Positions 1 through 10,188 of a stretch of 64,000 nt of DNA are shown one piece after another. Numbering within the stretch: position 1 is the stretch's first letter; every line of letters starts with the position of its first letter. The translations under genes were made by a program, and so were the position numbers. Origin of the DNA: Flaccisagitta enflata (lineage: Eukaryota > Chaetognatha > Sagittoidea > Aphragmophora); contig OZ231127.1 of the NCBI GenBank assembly GCA_965153355.1, positions 31,806,001 to 31,870,000 on the forward strand. The letters run 5' to 3'. The notes beneath the pieces are model-generated. The model made no database searches. It saw only the letters and a program-made list of their open reading frames with translations, and was not told the DNA's origin.

Positions 1-410
1 GGAGGAATACGAGAAAAGGAAAGAAAACAAGAGAGGGAAAGAAGAGAGGAAAGCATCCTGGAAGAAAACGACCGAATGCGCATTGAAGGAAAGAAGGTCC
101 GGTGGTACTGATGGAAAATGAAAATAAATCGAAGAAAAACTATGAAGAAAACAAGAGAAGGAAAAAAGACAGGAAAGCATCCTGGAAGAAAACGACCATA
201 TGCGCATTAAAGAAAAGAAGGTCCGGTGGTACTGATGGAAAATGAAAATAAATTGAAGAAAAACTATGAAGAAAACAAGAGAAGGAAAGAAGACAGGAAA
301 GCATCCTGGAAGAAAATGACCAAATGCGCATTAAAGAAAAGAAGGTCCGGTGGTACTGATGGAAAATGAAAATAAATCGAAGAAAAACTATGAAGAAACG
401 GTGAAAATTT
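1..410. repeat. 124-bp tandem repeat, about 3.3 copies
   Basis: A purine-rich unit containing the word AAGCATCCTGGAAGAAAA recurs with starts near 51, 175 and 299, a constant 124-bp step. Copies differ by a few substitutions. The first copy is cut by the window edge. Reading frames through it (for example the minus-strand frames across 140-632) follow the period of the repeat and resemble no protein, so I do not call them genes. Confidence 0.85.
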
Positions 411-880
411 TTCGAGAAAAGGTGAATCATGGGGGATAAGGTGAAAATAAGGGAACAACCGAGTGGTGTCGAATGAAAGCAAAGATGAAGGGTATGTGTA
501 TTGAGGAAAAATAGAACTGGGCGGACCAAATAAAGAATTCAGTTTGTTTTTTTGAGGGGTATTGTTCTGCATTTCATAGCCTTTGTTAATCGCACTCATT
601 AGCAACGATCCTGCGTATGGCATCTTTGTCAAAATTTTCTCAAGTTCTATAATTTACAATTTTGATAAATCGCATCTGAAAATTCTTTGTCAATTTTTGA
701 TTGCGAATCCGTGACAATTTTTTGGATGATTTGTTGGGGTGGAATGCATCGTAACTACTATGACCCAAAATTTCGACGGATACGTATTTACGTCTTACAA
801 CGGAAAACGACAACTTCTCCTTCTACTGCTCCAAGTGTCTCTTCAACACTCTTCCATTCAACGGCGGCGACGACGGCGAC
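411..880. other. Intergenic, no feature recognised
   Basis: AT-rich sequence between the tandem repeat and the LINE-related segment. No convincing ORF, RNA or repeat was seen. Confidence 0.5.
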
Positions 881-1830
881 GACGATGAAGTTTTCCAGGA
901 AATATCTGCGATTGTCGGTAGTGAGATGTCCACTAGAAATCGGTATCTCCGTTATTATCCATTTTTTAACCCCAGCCAGGAGTGTTTTTCTTTCTATATA
1001 TTTAGACTAAAGTCCCCAGGGCCGAGAATGGGATCAGCGGCGCAATTTTCCACTCGCGCATTCTTCATTTTGATGGTCAAAAACCATGGTATCAATATTG
1101 CAAGGGATCGATGGCACCCTCAACTTTGGAAGCTTACTGCTTCTAAACGAATAAAGATAGAAAATCGCGCTTGACGCCATTTTAAAGAGCACAAAAAATC
1201 CTTTCTTAACCTCACGAATTTCATCTAAATTGGTTGTAAAACAATGAAGTGACAAGCTTGCAAACTTGGATGAAGTTTGAGTGAATTATTATAATTACAT
1301 CAATTTCACCCCTTACTTTGGAAGCTTACCACTTCTTAACGAAAAAAGATAGAAATTCGCGCTTGGCGCCATTTTAAAGAGCACAAAAAATCCTTTCTTT
1401 ACCTCATGAATTTCATCTAAATTGGTTGAAAAACAATGAAGTGACAAGCTTGCAAACTTGGATGAAGTTTGAGTGAATTATTATAATTACATCAATTTCA
1501 CCCCTAACTTTGGAAGTTTGCTGCTTCTTAACAGAAAAAGATAAAAGATCGTGCTTGGCGCCATTTTGAAAAGCACAAAAAAAAACTTTCTTTTCATCAT
1601 GAATTTCATTTAAATTGGTTGAAATACAACAAAGTAACTAGTTTGCAAATTTGGGTGAAGAAAGAGTAAGAGTAAATTCTTATAATTACTTCAATTTCAA
1701 CCCTAACTTTAAAAGAATGTCATTTCTAAACCAGAAAAGATAAAAGATCGCGCATTAAAGAGCTTATAAAATCTTTCTTTATCTCATGAATTTCATCTCA
1801 ATTAGTTGAATAACAATCAAATTATAACCT
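881..1830 (-). mobile_element. Antisense fragment of a LINE 5' region with tandem monomers
   Basis: Read on the minus strand this stretch matches the region upstream of the LINE ORF at 4914. It carries about three monomers (roughly 1130-1690) with the GGCGCCATTTT and GATAGAAAATCGCGCTT words, and the segment around 960-1030 is the complement of the LINE leader with its CTCGGCCC..GGGGAC and AAAACACTCCTGG words. It ends close to the position equivalent to the LINE start codon, so it is a partial insertion of the same family in opposite orientation. The copies are clearly diverged. Confidence 0.7.
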
Positions 1831-1860
1831 GGGCTAAGTTTGATAAAATTCAAATGCAGG

Positions 1861-2020
1861 CTGTATACCCTCCCCCCAGTCGCGGAGGGATGAGCAGGGG
1901 TACTAAAGCAAAAAACAGTCAACATTTCAATACAGGTACAGACCAACAGACCAACAGACCAACGGACCAACGGACCAACGGACCAACAGACCAACGGACC
2001 AACAGACTGACACAGTTCTA
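1861..2020 (+). repeat. Dispersed GACC-tract element, copy A
   Basis: A G/C-rich head (around 1870-1905, ending GATGAGCAGGGG) is followed by about 30 bp and then by about eight tandem octamers of the type GACCAACA/GACCAACG (1939-2003). The same arrangement recurs in diverged form at 2115-2266, 10036-10156, 12340-12422, 23161-23376, 34440-34520 and 38929-39036. Mobility is inferred only from dispersal. Confidence 0.5.
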
Positions 2021-2114
2021 GGGTCACATGTCTGAGAGATAGAACATTGTGCTGGCACCATTTCAAAGAGCACAAAGTCTCTATAGAGCTCAATTTTAGT
2101 TGAAAGTACCCAAA

Positions 2115-2266
2115 GATAGTAGAACAAGGCCAAGTAGGCCAATAAGGTGCGACATGTGGATTGTCGAACAATTGCATTACCCCACAGACCAACCAACCAA
2201 CTGACCAACTGACCAACCAACCGATTAACAGACACAGCCAGTTATAGAGGTGCTTTGTCGCACCTA
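2115..2266 (+). repeat. Dispersed GACC-tract element, copy B, with terminal hairpin
   Basis: It begins near GGTGCGACATGTGGAT (2146), carries a GACCAACC/GACCAACT tract (2186-2222) and ends in the hairpin AGGTGCTTTGTCGCACCT (2248-2265) followed by A residues. The 5' GGTGCGACA and the 3' TGTCGCACC are inverted copies of each other. Copy 38929-39036 has nearly the same sequence, which shows that this is a real family. Confidence 0.65.
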
Positions 2267-2671
2267 AAAACTTAACAAATCCATTAGTTATTGACTTGAG
2301 CTTTCTGCAAGAACCAATCAATGGATCATGGAATAGCGAATAGGTAGAGTCGCTTTCATAGTTGTAGCGTGCAATGATAGAGACAAGAAGTTGTCAAGCT
2401 TTATCGCGCATTTATTTCATCTTTTTTTTTCAATTACAAAATAGTTTTCACTTCAAGTTTCATCTTCAAGTTTGTTTTTCTTTTAAAGGGTGAACAAAAA
2501 ATATAGGATACTAGAAAATGGAAAATGCTTTCAAGAAAAATGTTTTTTGAATTGTAGAATACTAAAACAATACTAAAACAATACTAAAACAATACTAAAA
2601 CAATACAATGCTAGAAATACACCTATCATGCTAAAACAACACAATTCTAGAAATTGTGCTGATACGAATAC
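2267..2671. repeat. Gene-free stretch with an 11-bp tandem repeat
   Basis: AT-rich DNA with four to five copies of the 11-mer ACTAAAACAAT at about 2562-2610. Nothing else was recognised. Confidence 0.6.
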
Positions 2672-3025
2672 TCAATTCAAAATTTGGGTTTTTTCAAGAG
2701 CTGTAACCAGCGCCAATTTTATTTGCATACACGGTACTCGTGCAATGGCACGATCAACTGCCTGTAACAAATCCTGAAATTCGCTCTCTTTGGTAGGGCC
2801 AAAGTATGCATAATCGGAAGTTCGCTTGATCATACGCTCCGTGTGCTCGTTAGTCAAAGGAAGGTTCTTAACAAACTTGCAAAACTTTTGATATGGTGGT
2901 AAGTTGGGCCAGTTTGATATCGATTCATCTAAGAAAGCGCGATTAATCCCTAAAACTTCAAAGAAATGAACACTTTGGGGGCCAACACGTGATGCAAGAG
3001 TACAACCTGGCACTAACTTTGGCAT
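2672..3025 (-). pseudogene. Fragment of an unclassified transposon-encoded protein
   Basis: A 117-codon minus-strand frame. It contains an FFEVLGINRAFL segment, a WPNLPPY segment, LPLTNEHTERMIK and a FQDLLQAVDRA segment. This order (FF..lg...FL, then a tryptophan, then N-[DE]-x-[AT]-E-R, then a Q-rich helix) resembles the C-terminal part of proteins encoded by poorly classified arthropod DNA transposons. There is no catalytic domain, and the upstream frame is not continuous with it. The assignment is from memory of the motif order only. It could instead be a lone exon of an unknown gene. Confidence 0.3.
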
Positions 3026-3480
3026 CTCTACTCTACCAGGTCTTCATGCAACTTAATCTGATGGAAGGCTGCTTCTTCAATTCTGTATGAACAGAACCAC
3101 ACACATGCCAACAGGAGAGAAAGGACTAGATTCACTCTTTCGATGCCTGATAAGATTGAGGGTACAGCGTCAAATGAGGGCTGATTGATCAAGATCAAAA
3201 TCCTGAAGAATAATATGTATGCATGAAGGATAATAAGTTGCATGTAAAACCAAAAAGGTGCATGAGCATGATAAGAATAAATGCCATCACTGATTCAATT
3301 TCTCCTCTGAGTCTGTCTCTGTCTGTCTGTCTGTCTTTCTCTGTCTCTCAACTGAAGCATCACATTTTTGTGGATCACATGAATTCTGTTTGAATATGTA
3401 GGCATTATCACCAACATTACTGCTCCTGCCCACCCGCAACACTGACCCAGCCCACCCGCATACAACTGATTTGTTGTGTT
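3026..3480. other. Intergenic with short TCTG tract and a dispersed CCCACCCGC motif
   Basis: Contains a short (TCTG)n tract near 3309-3340 and two CCCACCCGC words at 3426-3465. The phrase CCTGCCCACCCGCA also occurs at about 38001-38016, and its complement occurs near 24008 (in diverged form near 23189). It is probably part of a short dispersed repeat. The minus-strand frame over 3028-3243 resembles nothing known. Confidence 0.4.
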
Positions 3481-3772
3481 TTTTAAAATGGCGCCAAAAA
3501 ACGATAAGCTTCCAATGTTAGGGGTGAAATTGAATTATTAAGATTCACTCAAACTTTATCCAACTTAGGAAGCTTGTTATTTGGATGTTTTTCAACCAAT
3601 CAAGATGAAATTCATGATGAAACGAAAGATTTTTTTTGCGTTCTTTGAAATGGCGCCAAGCACGATCTTCTATCTTTTTTCGTTTAGATATGACATTCTT
3701 ACAAAGTTAGGGGTTAAATTGAAGTAATCACTTAAATTTATTAAAACTTCATCCAACTTTGCAAGCTTGTTA

Positions 3773-4211
3773 CAGTACAATGGGAGTAATAAGAGCAGTA
3801 GAAAGAGGGCCCTCTATATTTTCACTGTTTAAAGGAAGAACCTAAAGTTTTGGTTTTTCTGAAAGCTGATGGTCCAAGGTATTGAGTGAACACAAAATTC
3901 CAAACCAAGTGATTCATAAGAAAACCGCCAATTGATATCTTTAAATTGCATGTGGCGTGATAGCTCTATTGATAGAGTGATGAACTTGAGAAAGATAATT
4001 TCTCTCTCTTCAGTGTCACAGGTTCAAATCCCGAGTGGTGCTGCACTTTTTTTCTTTTTGGTCAACAGTTAGAGCTAGAGGAATAAAACTATATTCACTC
4101 AAAGCTCTTGCTCATCAGCTTTCAGAAAAACCATAATTGAAGCTACTTCATTAGAATAGTGAAGCAGGAAATGACCCTCCATCTGAGGTTCTCATTGCTC
4201 CTATGGTACTG
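3773..4211. mobile_element. 439-bp foldback (MITE-like) element with TA target duplication
   Basis: The left end reads TA|CAGTACAATGGGAG and the right end reads GGTACTG|TA, giving inverted termini. Arms continue inward: TTTTTCTGAAAGCTGATGG near 3856 is the complement of the stretch near 4116-4134. The flanks (CTTGT, TA, CTCAG) rejoin to the uninterrupted monomer sequence CTTGTTACTCAG seen at 4398 and 4590, which proves insertion at a TA dinucleotide. No transposase is present. TA duplications with CAG-starting termini fit non-autonomous Tc1/mariner elements. Confidence 0.85.
3952..4050 (+). other. tRNA-like sequence with Pol III boxes in the loop of the foldback element
   Basis: The centre of the 3773-4211 element carries an A-box-like TGATAGCTCTATTGATAGAG (about 3958-3977), a perfect B box GGTTCAAATCC (4021-4031) and a downstream T7 run at about 4046-4052 that could terminate Pol III. 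The extra arm between them would be long, as in class II tRNAs. The T stem pairs poorly, so this is a tRNA-derived or pseudo-tRNA sequence rather than a working tRNA. I cannot assign an anticodon. Confidence 0.5.
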
Positions 4212-4913
4212 TACTCAGTTGCTTTTTGACCGATTTAGACAAAATTCATGATGAAATGAAAGATTTTTTTACGTTCTTTGAAATGGCGCCAAGCGCGATC
4301 TTCTATCTTTTTTCGTTTAGAAATGACATTCTTACAAAGTTAGGGGTGAAATTGAAGTAATCACTAAAGTTTATTAAAACTTCATCCAACTTTGCAAGCT
4401 TGTTACTCAGTTGTTTTTCAACCGATTTAGACAAAATTTATGATGAAATGAAAGATTTTTTTGTGTTATTTAAAATGGCGCCAAGCGTGATCTTCTATCT
4501 TTTTTCGTTTAGAAATGACATTCTTACAAAGTTAGGGGTGAAATCGAAGTAATCATATAAGTTTATTAAAACTTCATCCAACTTTGCAAGCTTGTTACTC
4601 AGTTGTTTTTCAACCAATTTAGACAAAATTCATGATGAAATGAAAATTTTTTTTGTGTTCTTTAAAATGGCGCCAAGCGCGATCTTCTATCCTTTTTCGT
4701 TTAGAAGTAGTGTGCTTACAAAGATAGAGGGGTATTTCAACTTTTTCATTTGTGAGATGATGATCTTTTGTGAGCAAAATCTGATATGCGCGACCTTGAA
4801 ATTGCGTCCTAACTCCCTTCCTCGGCCCCGGGGACTTCAATTCATATGTTTAGAAAGAAAAACACTCCTGGATGGAGTAGCCAAATGGATAGTTTCGGTG
4901 AACCTGACCTCTA

Positions 4914-7826
4914 ATGTCCACTCGTAACGACGGCGTTGTTGGCGCTGACCAAGCGCAAACCACGCCGAGTGACGCCCGCGCGGAAACGTCGCCCCTCACG
5001 TCGGCGATTCAAGATACACATCTCGATGCCTTACGTGGAAAGGGACTTCTGTTCATCCACGCCAACGTACGCTCTCTCCTTCCGAAAGTCCCAGAGATTT
5101 CCCTCTTTCTTCGCAAAACCAAGGCAGCAATCTTCGCTGTATCAGAATCATGGCTCGACAGCTCTATCAACGACGCGGAACTCTCCATCGACGGCTACAG
5201 TATTCTTCGCAACGACAGGAACCGGCATGGCGGCGGCGTATGTATCTATATAAACGGTTCTCTAAATTTCGATATCAAAGCTATGAGTATCCCTTCTTTT
5301 GAATCTATTTTTATTGATGTTCTATTGCCTCATACTAAACCGATTACTTTTGGTGTTTGTTACCGCCCCCCTCAAGATAACACTTTTTTAGGCAATCTCG
5401 AATCCGTCTTTAATAATTTAAATGTGAATAATGAAATTTATATCATGGGTGATTTCAATATTTGTATGAAGCAGAGGTCGACTCTTTTGAATACTTATCG
5501 GAGCTTGCTTAAGAAATTTTCTTTTACTCAAATAATTGATCAACCCACCAGAGTTACTTGTAATACGAATTCCATCATTGATCATATTCTTTGTAGCCCA
5601 AAGGGAAAAATTAGAAATTCTGGTGTTCTTGATATTGGCCTAAGTGATCATCAATTTACTTTTTTAAAAAGAGGCCATGCGCATAATCCGTGTTTTGAAC
5701 CAGTTGTGAAACGATTTAGATCTTTGAAGAACTATTGTAAAATGACTTTTTGTACGAGCTTGAGTCGCATTGATTGGAGAATTGTTCTTACAGAAACAAA
5801 TGTTGAACTCGCGTTACAGAAATTTACTAGTCTCTTGCTTTCCGTTATTGATGAAATTGCGCCGTATAACCAGATTAGAGTGAAGCACAATACTGCGCCA
5901 TGGATGTGTAGAGAGATTTTAATCGGCATTAGAAAGCGCGATGAATTGTTTCGTAAATTTAAAAAAAGCAATGGTAACGAGACATTGTATGCAGCCTATT
6001 GTAAACAAAGGAACACGGTGCAAAGAGATATAAAATTGGCAAAGTCGGAATATTTCAAAAATAAGTTGAACGAATGCGGAGGTGATTCTGAGAAATTATG
6101 GAGGCACCTTAGTTCCCTTGGATACAGTGAGGCCAAGAGTAAAAAATCTAGTATTGTACTTAAAAAGAATGGCGAAAAGATTTTTGATGCGCCTGGTGTC
6201 ACAAAGGTTTTTAATGAATTCTTTACAAGTGTTGCGACTACATTAGTGAATTTACTTCCTTTTCCATCTGGTTTGTTTTCTACTTCATCACTTAGTTTTA
6301 AACAATTTTACCGTCAAAAAGGAATTTTTGGGCCCTCTTTTGTCTTGATGCCAGTTAGTCGATTTTTTGTTAGAAATGAATTACTCTCCCTTAATCCGAA
6401 AAAAAGTACAGGCTTAGATGACATTTCACCTCTTTTTTTACATGACGGTGCTGATTACTTAGCCGAACCTATCAAACACATTGTGAACCTTTCTATCCTG
6501 TCTGAAACTGTTCCTTCCGGCCTAAAACAAGCGAAGGTTATCCCACTTTTCAAGAAGGGCTCGAAATTGGACCCTGGAAATTATAGACCCGTTTCGATTT
6601 TGAGTAGCATTTCCAAAGTGCTGGAAAGGGCAGTGAATGACCAGCTTGTAAAATATTTAGACTCCAAGAAATTATTTTACAAGTACCAATCTGGTTTTAG
6701 AAACAGATTCTCAACTGATACGTGTTTGATCAACCTTGTTGACTATATCAAAGGCGAGAATAAAAAGGGGAATTTAGTGGGGATGGTCTTGATCGATTTA
6801 CGCAAAGCCTTTGACACAGTTGATGAGGATATACTTTTGCAAAAACTGTCCGCGATGGGTGTCACGTCGATCGATTGGTTTAGGTCTTACTTGAAGGATC
6901 GCGAACAATGCACTCAGGTTGATGGCATTAATTCCTCTTTTTTAGAAGTAACGTGTGGGGTGCCTCAAGGGAGCATCCTTGGTCCAACATTATTTTTATG
7001 TTATGTTAATGACATGTCCAGTAGCTTACAATGCCGGCTATCTCTTTACGCGGATGACAGTGCTCTTATTTTCAGTGGTAAAAATGCGACGGATATTGCA
7101 AATTTTTTAAGCACTGAGATTTCCTCATGCCAGAAGTGGCTCATTGACAATCGCCTTTCATTACAGGTGGGGGATTTTACGGTCACATGTGATGGTGAGA
7201 CGGTTCAACGAGTCACTTCTGTGAAATACTTAGGTGTCATTCTTGATCAATACCTTTGTTTTGATGATTATGTCGACTCTATCTGTGACAAGGCTGATAA
7301 CAAACTTTCATTCTTACATCGTTACTCTTCTATACTAGATTTTAAAACGCGAAGGCTCCTGTGCGAGTCTCTTATCTCCTCTAGTCTCACCTATTGTGTG
7401 TCATCGTGGTACTCAGGGGTAGGCCAAAGGCTAAAAACCCGTTTGGAGGTTATTCAGAGGAAAATGGTGAGGTATGTAAATGGATGGCACCCCAGATATC
7501 ACGTTGGCTTACCCGAAATAACAGCGGTAGGGTGGCTTTTTATCCCTAAACGTGTCTCTTTTTTTAAACTCTGTCACCTTTACAAGGTCAAGACTGGCCA
7601 AGCCCCACAGTATTTAGCCCAAGACTTCCAAACCACCGCTTCTGTTCATTCATACTCAACACGCGGGTCTGATTTGAATTATGTGCCAAACTGCAGAGAT
7701 TTTCCAAACAATACTTTCCATTACACAGTTGTTCGAGAATGGAACGAGTTACCTGCAAATGTGAAAAGTGAGACGTCTCTCGTACGATTCAAATGTGCGC
7801 TCAAGCATCATTTTATGAATATTTGA
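4914..7826 (+). CDS. LINE endonuclease-reverse transcriptase, 970 aa
   Basis: It encodes the retrotransposition enzyme that nicks target DNA and copies the element RNA by target-primed reverse transcription. Residues about 48-255 form an APE-like endonuclease: HANVRSLLPK near 49, SESWLD near 77, the GGGV loop near 106, YRPP near 150, GDFN near 179 and the SDHQ catalytic motif near 244. The reverse transcriptase occupies roughly 480-790, with VIPLFKKG and NYRPVSILS, then FDTV near 631, GVPQGSILGP near 681 and the catalytic YADD near 712. All expected catalytic residues are visible and no frameshift or stop interrupts the frame. The start at 4914 was taken because it is the first Met in frame. 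The C-terminal region has no recognised zinc knuckle or RNase H. Family placement within CR1/L2/Jockey is uncertain. Confidence 0.93.
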   Translation: MSTRNDGVVGADQAQTTPSDARAETSPLTSAIQDTHLDALRGKGLLFIHANVRSLLPKVPEISLFLRKTKAAIFAVSESWLDSSINDAELSIDGYSILRNDRNRHGGGVCIYINGSLNFDIKAMSIPSFESIFIDVLLPHTKPITFGVCYRPPQDNTFLGNLESVFNNLNVNNEIYIMGDFNICMKQRSTLLNTYRSLLKKFSFTQIIDQPTRVTCNTNSIIDHILCSPKGKIRNSGVLDIGLSDHQFTFLKRGHAHNPCFEPVVKRFRSLKNYCKMTFCTSLSRIDWRIVLTETNVELALQKFTSLLLSVIDEIAPYNQIRVKHNTAPWMCREILIGIRKRDELFRKFKKSNGNETLYAAYCKQRNTVQRDIKLAKSEYFKNKLNECGGDSEKLWRHLSSLGYSEAKSKKSSIVLKKNGEKIFDAPGVTKVFNEFFTSVATTLVNLLPFPSGLFSTSSLSFKQFYRQKGIFGPSFVLMPVSRFFVRNELLSLNPKKSTGLDDISPLFLHDGADYLAEPIKHIVNLSILSETVPSGLKQAKVIPLFKKGSKLDPGNYRPVSILSSISKVLERAVNDQLVKYLDSKKLFYKYQSGFRNRFSTDTCLINLVDYIKGENKKGNLVGMVLIDLRKAFDTVDEDILLQKLSAMGVTSIDWFRSYLKDREQCTQVDGINSSFLEVTCGVPQGSILGPTLFLCYVNDMSSSLQCRLSLYADDSALIFSGKNATDIANFLSTEISSCQKWLIDNRLSLQVGDFTVTCDGETVQRVTSVKYLGVILDQYLCFDDYVDSICDKADNKLSFLHRYSSILDFKTRRLLCESLISSSLTYCVSSWYSGVGQRLKTRLEVIQRKMVRYVNGWHPRYHVGLPEITAVGWLFIPKRVSFFKLCHLYKVKTGQAPQYLAQDFQTTASVHSYSTRGSDLNYVPNCRDFPNNTFHYTVVREWNELPANVKSETSLVRFKCALKHHFMNI

Positions 7827-8092
7827 CATGGCTCCCACATGAACATGGAATTTATTTTTTGTTTTTTATTTTTCATTTTTATTTTTTAGTATACTCGTGA
7901 GCTTACACTGGTTGATTCTTTTTATCTTACGAGCATATATTTTTTTACTCTGGTTTTAAAGTTTCGTAACTTTTGGTATGACATGACAATGGACCTCACT
8001 AGAAACAAGTTGTATTGACTTTGTGAGCATTTCCATGGCTGTACCGTAACCGTGATGTGGATTTTATTGTCTCTTCACTTTGCGATTCATTA

Positions 8093-8103
8093 TGCCTAAA
8101 TAA

Positions 8104-8134
<31 letters not shown>

Positions 8135-8136
8135 AT
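8093..8136 (+). repeat. (TAAA)n tail of the LINE
   Basis: About ten TAAA units directly follow the LINE 3' UTR. Short-period 3' tails are typical of CR1/L2-like elements, and this marks the 3' boundary of the insertion. Confidence 0.85.
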
Positions 8137-8137
8137 T

Positions 8138-8459
8138 GGTCCGTGGCAAAATTTTATGAAGACGAGCTGGACTTGGATGAAGGAACTGTATCAGTGAAGT
8201 ATGGGTGGGTATTGGGTAAGCAGCAAAGCAGGAATAACATTGAGCAGTTTAAATGAGAGGGAAGACATGAACATGGAATAAGGAGGGACCGGAACGCGAC
8301 CAACCGCGTCCGTCTTTCTTAGAGCCCCAGAGAGACCACGTGATGACGTCATAGTGCAGATAAAGGAAAAAATGAGAGCGAAGACGAAAGTTAAGATATT
8401 TAAGCAGAGATGAAGACTGAGACAAAGTCTTGGGCAAAAATGAACGTTGATAAGCTATC
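8138..8459. other. Intergenic, no feature recognised
   Basis: Single-copy-looking DNA between the LINE and the next foldback element. The minus-strand frame over 8249-8437 is short and has no recognisable motif. Confidence 0.5.
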
Positions 8460-8461
8460 TA

Positions 8462-9420
8462 ACTATGGCAAAATAAAAAAAGACAGTAATTTTCAAAATG
8501 ATATTGTGAGCTCATTCTTTGGAGCAGTTTTATAATTTTCTAGACCAAGATAGTTTGTCAAATTTGGTACCTAGCCAAAAGATCAGATCTTGAAAAAGTT
8601 GATTTTTGCACCCATAGCATTGATTTTTGCAAAATTTGTCTATTGAACAATCACCGAGTTGGTTTCAGTTTCAGTTTAGATCCAACTTTGAAAACTAACT
8701 GTGAGCTCAATTTTTGGAGCAAGATCAAAATTTTTTAGATGATGATAGCACGTCAAATTTCTGACACAGTAAAAAAATCAGAACTGAAAAAAGTTCATTT
8801 TTGTAGTTGCAATATCAACTTTTGTAAAATCGGTTAAAGTTGGATAGTCAAAATAAAAAAAACATTCATCTAGAGTTGATTTCAAATGTTCATTTTTTTT
8901 AGTAGCTTTACATTTTTTTTAGGTGGTGATAGTATGACAAGTTTTTGACACAGCAAAAAAATCGGAACTCAAAAAAGTGCATTTTTGCGACAGTACCATC
9001 TATTTTTGTGAATAGACTTCTAATAAAAAATCTAGTATTGATATCCAGTTTTGACAGATTTTACAAAAATTGATGTAGAAGGTACAAAAATACACTTTTT
9101 TGAATTCTGATTTTTTTGCTGTGTCAGAAATTTGACCTGCTATCACCATCTCAGAAATATTGATCTCGCTCTAAAAGTTGAGCTCAGAGTAAATTTTTAA
9201 AGTTGGATCTAAACTGAAACCTATTCGGCAATGGTTCAATTGGCAAATTTTGCAAAACTCAATGCTATGGGCGCAAAAATCAACTTTTTCAAGATCTGAT
9301 TTTTTTACCAGGTAGCAAATTTGACAAACTATCTTAGTCTAAAAAATTATGAACCTGCTCTAAAAAATGAGCTCACAATATCATTTTGAAAGTTACTGTC
9401 TTTTTTTATTTTGCCATAGT
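8462..9420. mobile_element. 959-bp near-palindromic foldback element with TA duplication
   Basis: The left end TA|ACTATGGCAAAATAAAA and the right end TTTTGCCATAGT|TA are inverted copies. The arms stay paired nearly to the centre: GATCAGATCTTGAAAAAGTT at 8580 is the complement of the stretch at 9281-9300, and TTTCAGTTTAGATCC near 8668 is the complement of GGATCTAAACTGAAA near 9204. There is no ORF. A TA duplication suits non-autonomous Tc1/mariner-type elements, but the almost complete palindrome is unusual. Confidence 0.88.
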
Positions 9421-9586
9421 TAAAAGATGCAGAAGTCTAAACAACTGCTGTATCTTCAAAGAAACAGAGAAATATGAAATACGGACAAACAGACAAAGAT
9501 AAATAAGTGAAGGCAAAGTTTCAGAAAAAGCGTGAGAGAAAAAAAACGCGTGGGGAACAATCCCACCGCCAACATGTACAGACATG

Positions 9587-9766
<180 letters not shown>

Positions 9767-10035
9767 AAACTGACAGAGACAGAAAACACTAAAGTTTCTA
9801 AGTAGAATAAGAGACAAAAAAGGAGAGAGAGAGTAAGACAGATTCACAGATAGTAGGGAAACAAGGACTTTTCGCGTGCGTGTGGTCACTGAAACAAGCC
9901 CGACCGGGCAACGATGCGTCCGGGCTGTGTCTTTACAGGTATTGATCATGTGATATATATGGAGAGACAGATGGGTGAAATGACTAAATAGTAAAAGGAG
10001 GCTCTTAAAACATTTTGGTTAATCATTTGTTTCAG
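9767..10035. other. Intergenic, nothing recognised
   Basis: Purine-rich then mixed sequence with no ORF or repeat that I can name. Confidence 0.4.
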
Positions 10036-10156
10036 TAAAGGATCTCACCGCGGCCAAAAACAGCTGAGAACCGCGGTTTTTGCACCTGCCTAACGGACCA
10101 ACGGACAGACGGACGGACAGACCCTCTTATAGAGATGCGAGGACGCATCTAAAAAG
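10036..10156 (+). repeat. Dispersed GACC-tract element, copy C, with terminal hairpin
   Basis: A head with two CCGCGG words (10048-10076) is followed by a GGACCAACGGACAGACGGACGG tract of short units (10095-10122) and a terminal hairpin AGATGCGAGGACGCATCT (10134-10151) followed by A residues. The head, tract and 18-nt hairpin arrangement matches copy 2115-2266, although the bases differ. Confidence 0.5.
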
Positions 10157-10188
10157 AAAGTGTGTCAAACAATTTGAATAGAGGCATA

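Larger units (their letters stand above)
3482..4720 (+). repeat. Tandem 192-bp monomers upstream of the LINE ORF
   Basis: Units containing TGTTACTCAGTTGTTTTTCA, then TTCATGATGAAATGAAAG, then ATGGCGCCAAGCGCGATC recur with starts near 4209, 4401 and 4593, a 192-193-bp step. More diverged units lie at 3482-3772. The array is split by a TA-flanked foldback element at 3773-4211. Tandem 5' monomers that act as promoters are known in mouse L1; the same role here is inferred from position. Confidence 0.75.
4212..8137 (+). mobile_element. Non-LTR retrotransposon (APE-type LINE), apparently intact ORF
   Basis: The element comprises tandem 5' monomers (beginning at 3482 before the foldback insertion), a leader, one long ORF at 4914-7826, a T-rich 3' UTR and a (TAAA)n tail ending near 8136. 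One ORF with an N-terminal endonuclease and a central reverse transcriptase, plus a short-period 3' tail, fits the CR1/L2/Jockey assemblage. No separate gag-like ORF1 was found. No clear target-site duplication was identified. The open ORF suggests recent activity. Confidence 0.85.

Noticed and set aside
1-410. CRISPR-like array
   Set aside because: Units are contiguous 124-bp tandem copies without unique spacers, in a eukaryotic context.
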